Assembly (NCBI GenBank): GCA_021737445.1
Contig: JAIPDY010000174.1
Span: 1 to 6,955 of the forward strand
Direction: 5' to 3'
Length of the DNA: 6,955 nucleotides
DNA from: Desulfotignum sp.
Lineage (GTDB): Bacteria; Desulfobacterota; Desulfobacteria; Desulfobacterales; Desulfobacteraceae
The translations under genes were made by a program, and so were the position numbers. The stretch's first letter is position 1. Each line of letters starts with the position of its first letter. The notes below the pieces were generated by a model, which saw only the letters and a list, made by a program, of their open reading frames with translations, was not told where the DNA came from and did no database searches. Of the stretch, positions 5,604-6,955 are shown piece after piece.

Positions 5604-6502
5604 CACTTGTGTCTCCTCAGTTTTTCATGGAGTTTTCTGAGCATCAAAAGTCCGGTATGGGAGTAGAAAAATACCAGAACCAGAACAACAAAAAAGATAA
5701 TTACTGCACGCACACCATGCACCCATTTAAGGCCTGTTTTTTTTGCATCGTTTTTCAGGGCTATATTTTTTTTGGTATCATGAATGATAATATTTGCAAA
5801 TTCCGGTGTGGCATCGGGATGGCAGCGGAGGCAGGCATTCAGCGCCGCCTCGTTGTCTTTTAACGAAAACGTTGTATGGGCACCATGGCAATCTGTACAG
5901 AATGCTGATTTGTCATGTCCCAGATTCACAGCTGCCTTACCGTGATAATTGGACAGATAGCTGGTTTTTTGATCCGGGTGACAGGTACCGCAGGTTTGGG
6001 TCATGATTCTGCCGGTTTGGACCCGGGACAGATGGGATTTGGAATAATGGGCTGAATGGCAATCTCCACAAACAGGGGCATAACCTGTCAGGGAAACACT
6101 GCCGGTTGTTTTTTCCTTGTCAGCTGCTTTGGCATGCGCTCCTTTTAAAAACCGGGAATATGCGGTTTTATGACATTTGCGGCAGGACTGGTAATCAAAA
6201 ATTCTTTTGGTCTGGCTTTTTAAAAAAGCATCGTCATCAGGGTCAGGATGGGGCTTTTTTATGCCTGATTCACTCTCAATCATGGGTCCGTGGCAGTCTT
6301 CACACCTGAGGCTCCCGTGGGCCGCACCGCTGTATTGATTCATCTCCACAAACCAGGTGGAATCAGTCGCCGGGGCAGCATCTGCCAGAGAAACAAGAAG
6401 CAATGCAGGTGCCAGAAAAATGTATCCGGCGGTCAACAACGTGCAGAACCACCCGGTGGGTTTGTTGTGTTTTTTTCTTATTGTTCCGGTTTGCAATGTC
6501 AT
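5603..6502 (-). CDS. Hexaheme c-type cytochrome, exported, with C-terminal membrane anchor
   Basis: This 299-residue protein should be an electron carrier on the periplasmic face of the membrane. It has a basic N-terminus (RKKHNK), a hydrophobic core at about residues 18-38 and an ADA/ADAA cleavage region at 40-43, which together form a Sec signal peptide. Six heme c attachment motifs follow: CEDCH (67-71), CRKCH (107-111), CGDCH (145-149), CGTCH (171-175), CTDCH (202-206) and CLRCH (224-228). Extra histidines between them (for example SAHYSKSH and NYHGKA) could be distal axial ligands. A hydrophobic helix at about 264-282 followed by a basic tail (RKLHEKLRRHK) predicts an anchor with a cytoplasmic C-terminus. 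The stop codon overlaps the start of the following cytochrome b gene, so the two are translationally coupled and probably form a quinone/c-heme pair. The family resembles the broad cytochrome c3/NapC-like multiheme group; I cannot name an orthologue. The start is ATG at 6502, or possibly TTG at 6496. Confidence 0.9.
   Translation of the reverse strand: MTLQTGTIRKKHNKPTGWFCTLLTAGYIFLAPALLLVSLADAAPATDSTWFVEMNQYSGAAHGSLRCEDCHGPMIESESGIKKPHPDPDDDAFLKSQTKRIFDYQSCRKCHKTAYSRFLKGAHAKAADKEKTTGSVSLTGYAPVCGDCHSAHYSKSHLSRVQTGRIMTQTCGTCHPDQKTSYLSNYHGKAAVNLGHDKSAFCTDCHGAHTTFSLKDNEAALNACLRCHPDATPEFANIIIHDTKKNIALKNDAKKTGLKWVHGVRAVIIFFVVLVLVFFYSHTGLLMLRKLHEKLRRHK
5613..5618 (-). promoter_or_regulatory. Ribosome binding site GAGGAG for the cytochrome b gene
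   Basis: The minus strand reads CTGAGGAG, then ACACAA, then GTGATG. The Shine-Dalgarno core lies inside the end of the hexaheme gene. It is six bases from a GTG (5604-5606) and nine bases from the adjacent ATG (5601-5603), and both are usable. The choice changes the protein by one residue and the overlap from GTGA (four bases) to TGATG (one base). Confidence 0.7.
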
Positions 6503-6507
6503 CTCCT
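6503..6507 (-). promoter_or_regulatory. Ribosome binding site AGGAG directly abutting the annotated ATG
   Basis: On the minus strand the sequence reads ACAGGAG immediately followed by ATG, so there is no spacer between the Shine-Dalgarno core and that ATG. A TTG codon two codons further on (6494-6496) would sit at an ideal six-base spacing. The actual start may therefore be this TTG, which removes only two residues and leaves the signal peptide intact. Confidence 0.55.
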
Positions 6508-6517
6508 GTTGTGAAAA

Positions 6518-6955
6518 TTAGGGTGTTGGCTGACTGGCCATATGTTCATTAACGGTTTGATGATTCATCTTTTCATTGGACAGGGTTGAAAAATAGAGTT
6601 CAAAAAATAAAATGGACAAAATGTGCAGCAGATCAAAGATGATAATTGCCGTTTCAAGGCTGTCCTGGTTTGCATCGATCTGCTGTTTTATTCTGCGCAG
6701 TTCCGTGGTTGTCTGGCCTGCTGACATGGCAATCTTTTCACTGATGCCGGGATCAAGATATAATGTTTTTGTTTTTTCAAGAAATTTGAGCCGTTTCCAC
6801 AGAGCTTCAAGATAGACCCGTATTTTTTGCGGTTCATATGTTTTTTGCCCTATCTGCCACTGGACCGGTAAAAACTCCAGACTGCCAGCCACGATTCTGG
6901 AATTGCTCAGTTCCCTTCTGATGGTCAAAAGCAGTTCTTTGGCCTTTTTTGCGGG
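6518..6955 (-). CDS. Unrecognised protein with one membrane segment, partial (start lies outside the window)
   Basis: I do not recognise this protein. The frame stays open to the window edge: the nine codons before the TTG at 6928 read PAKKAKELL without a stop, so the TTG need not be the start and the true start is probably upstream of this window. The visible 145 residues are mostly helical and charged, with a heptad-like Lys/Arg/Glu-rich stretch in the middle (LEALWKRLKFLEK, later ELRRIKQQIDANQ). One strongly hydrophobic segment follows near the C-terminus (LETAIIIFDLLHILSILFFE), then a short polar tail. There are no cysteines and no heme motif. It ends 15 bases before the hexaheme cytochrome gene, so it is probably co-transcribed with the cytochromes. 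It might be a small membrane-tethered accessory subunit or the end of a larger helical protein. The function is unknown. Confidence 0.7.
   Translation of the reverse strand, partial: PAKKAKELLLTIRRELSNSRIVAGSLEFLPVQWQIGQKTYEPQKIRVYLEALWKRLKFLEKTKTLYLDPGISEKIAMSAGQTTTELRRIKQQIDANQDSLETAIIIFDLLHILSILFFELYFSTLSNEKMNHQTVNEHMASQPTP

Noticed and set aside
1793..6502. Naming the cluster dsrMKJOP, hmc or tmc outright
   Set aside because: Only the NarI-like/CCG core is shared. The ferredoxin-like and NrfD-type subunits of Dsr and Hmc, and a separate type II cytochrome c3 as in Tmc, are not present in the window.
1..6955. tRNA, rRNA, CRISPR array, insertion sequence or riboswitch
   Set aside because: Coding density is almost complete, and no repeat arrays, transposase fragments, terminal inverted repeats or structured RNA-like intergenic regions were seen.

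Overview
All recognisable genes in this window lie on the minus strand and are packed head to tail, with gaps of 15 to about 30 bases or short overlaps, so it reads as one operon transcribed from right to left. The gene content points to an anaerobic, sulfate-reducer-like Desulfobacterota bacterium, perhaps a relative of Desulfobacter, Desulfospira or Desulfobacula. The evidence is multiheme c-type cytochromes, an HdrD/DsrK-type CCG iron-sulfur protein, a NarI/DsrM-like cytochrome b and a DUF39 'methanogenesis marker 16' metalloprotein. The lineage is inferred from gene content and the moderate GC content, not from a search.

In transcription order the layout is as follows. (1) 6518-6955: the C-terminal part of an unrecognised protein with one membrane segment, cut by the window edge. 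(2) 5603-6502: an exported hexaheme cytochrome c with a C-terminal membrane anchor. (3) 4902-5603: a four-helix cytochrome b, translationally coupled to the hexaheme gene. (4) 3350-4879: a fusion of a periplasmic multiheme c domain (six CxxCH plus one degenerate CxxSH) with a five-helix NarI/DsrM-like cytochrome b. (5) 1793-3322: a soluble iron-sulfur protein with two ferredoxin-type 4Fe-4S motifs and two complete CCG modules. (6) 1419-1776: the remains of a CobW/COG0523 GTPase gene. Its 5' and 3' ends are recognisable in two different frames and its middle is gone. (7) 79-1386: a DUF39/marker-16 protein with a C-terminal double 4Fe-4S domain. The last 78 bases hold a small repeated motif and no clear terminator.

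Genes 2 to 5 together look like a transmembrane electron-transfer complex. Periplasmic multiheme cytochromes pass electrons to or from b-type cytochromes (and probably menaquinone) in the membrane, and these connect to an HdrD-like protein on the cytoplasmic side that would handle thiol/disulfide or iron-sulfur redox chemistry. This is the architecture of DsrMKJ, Hmc and Tmc complexes, but with an unusual c-heme/NarI fusion and a second c/b cytochrome pair. The DUF39 protein belongs to a superfamily linked to sulfide incorporation (homocysteine formation), which hints that the complex could serve a sulfur-metabolic step. That link is inference from gene order only.
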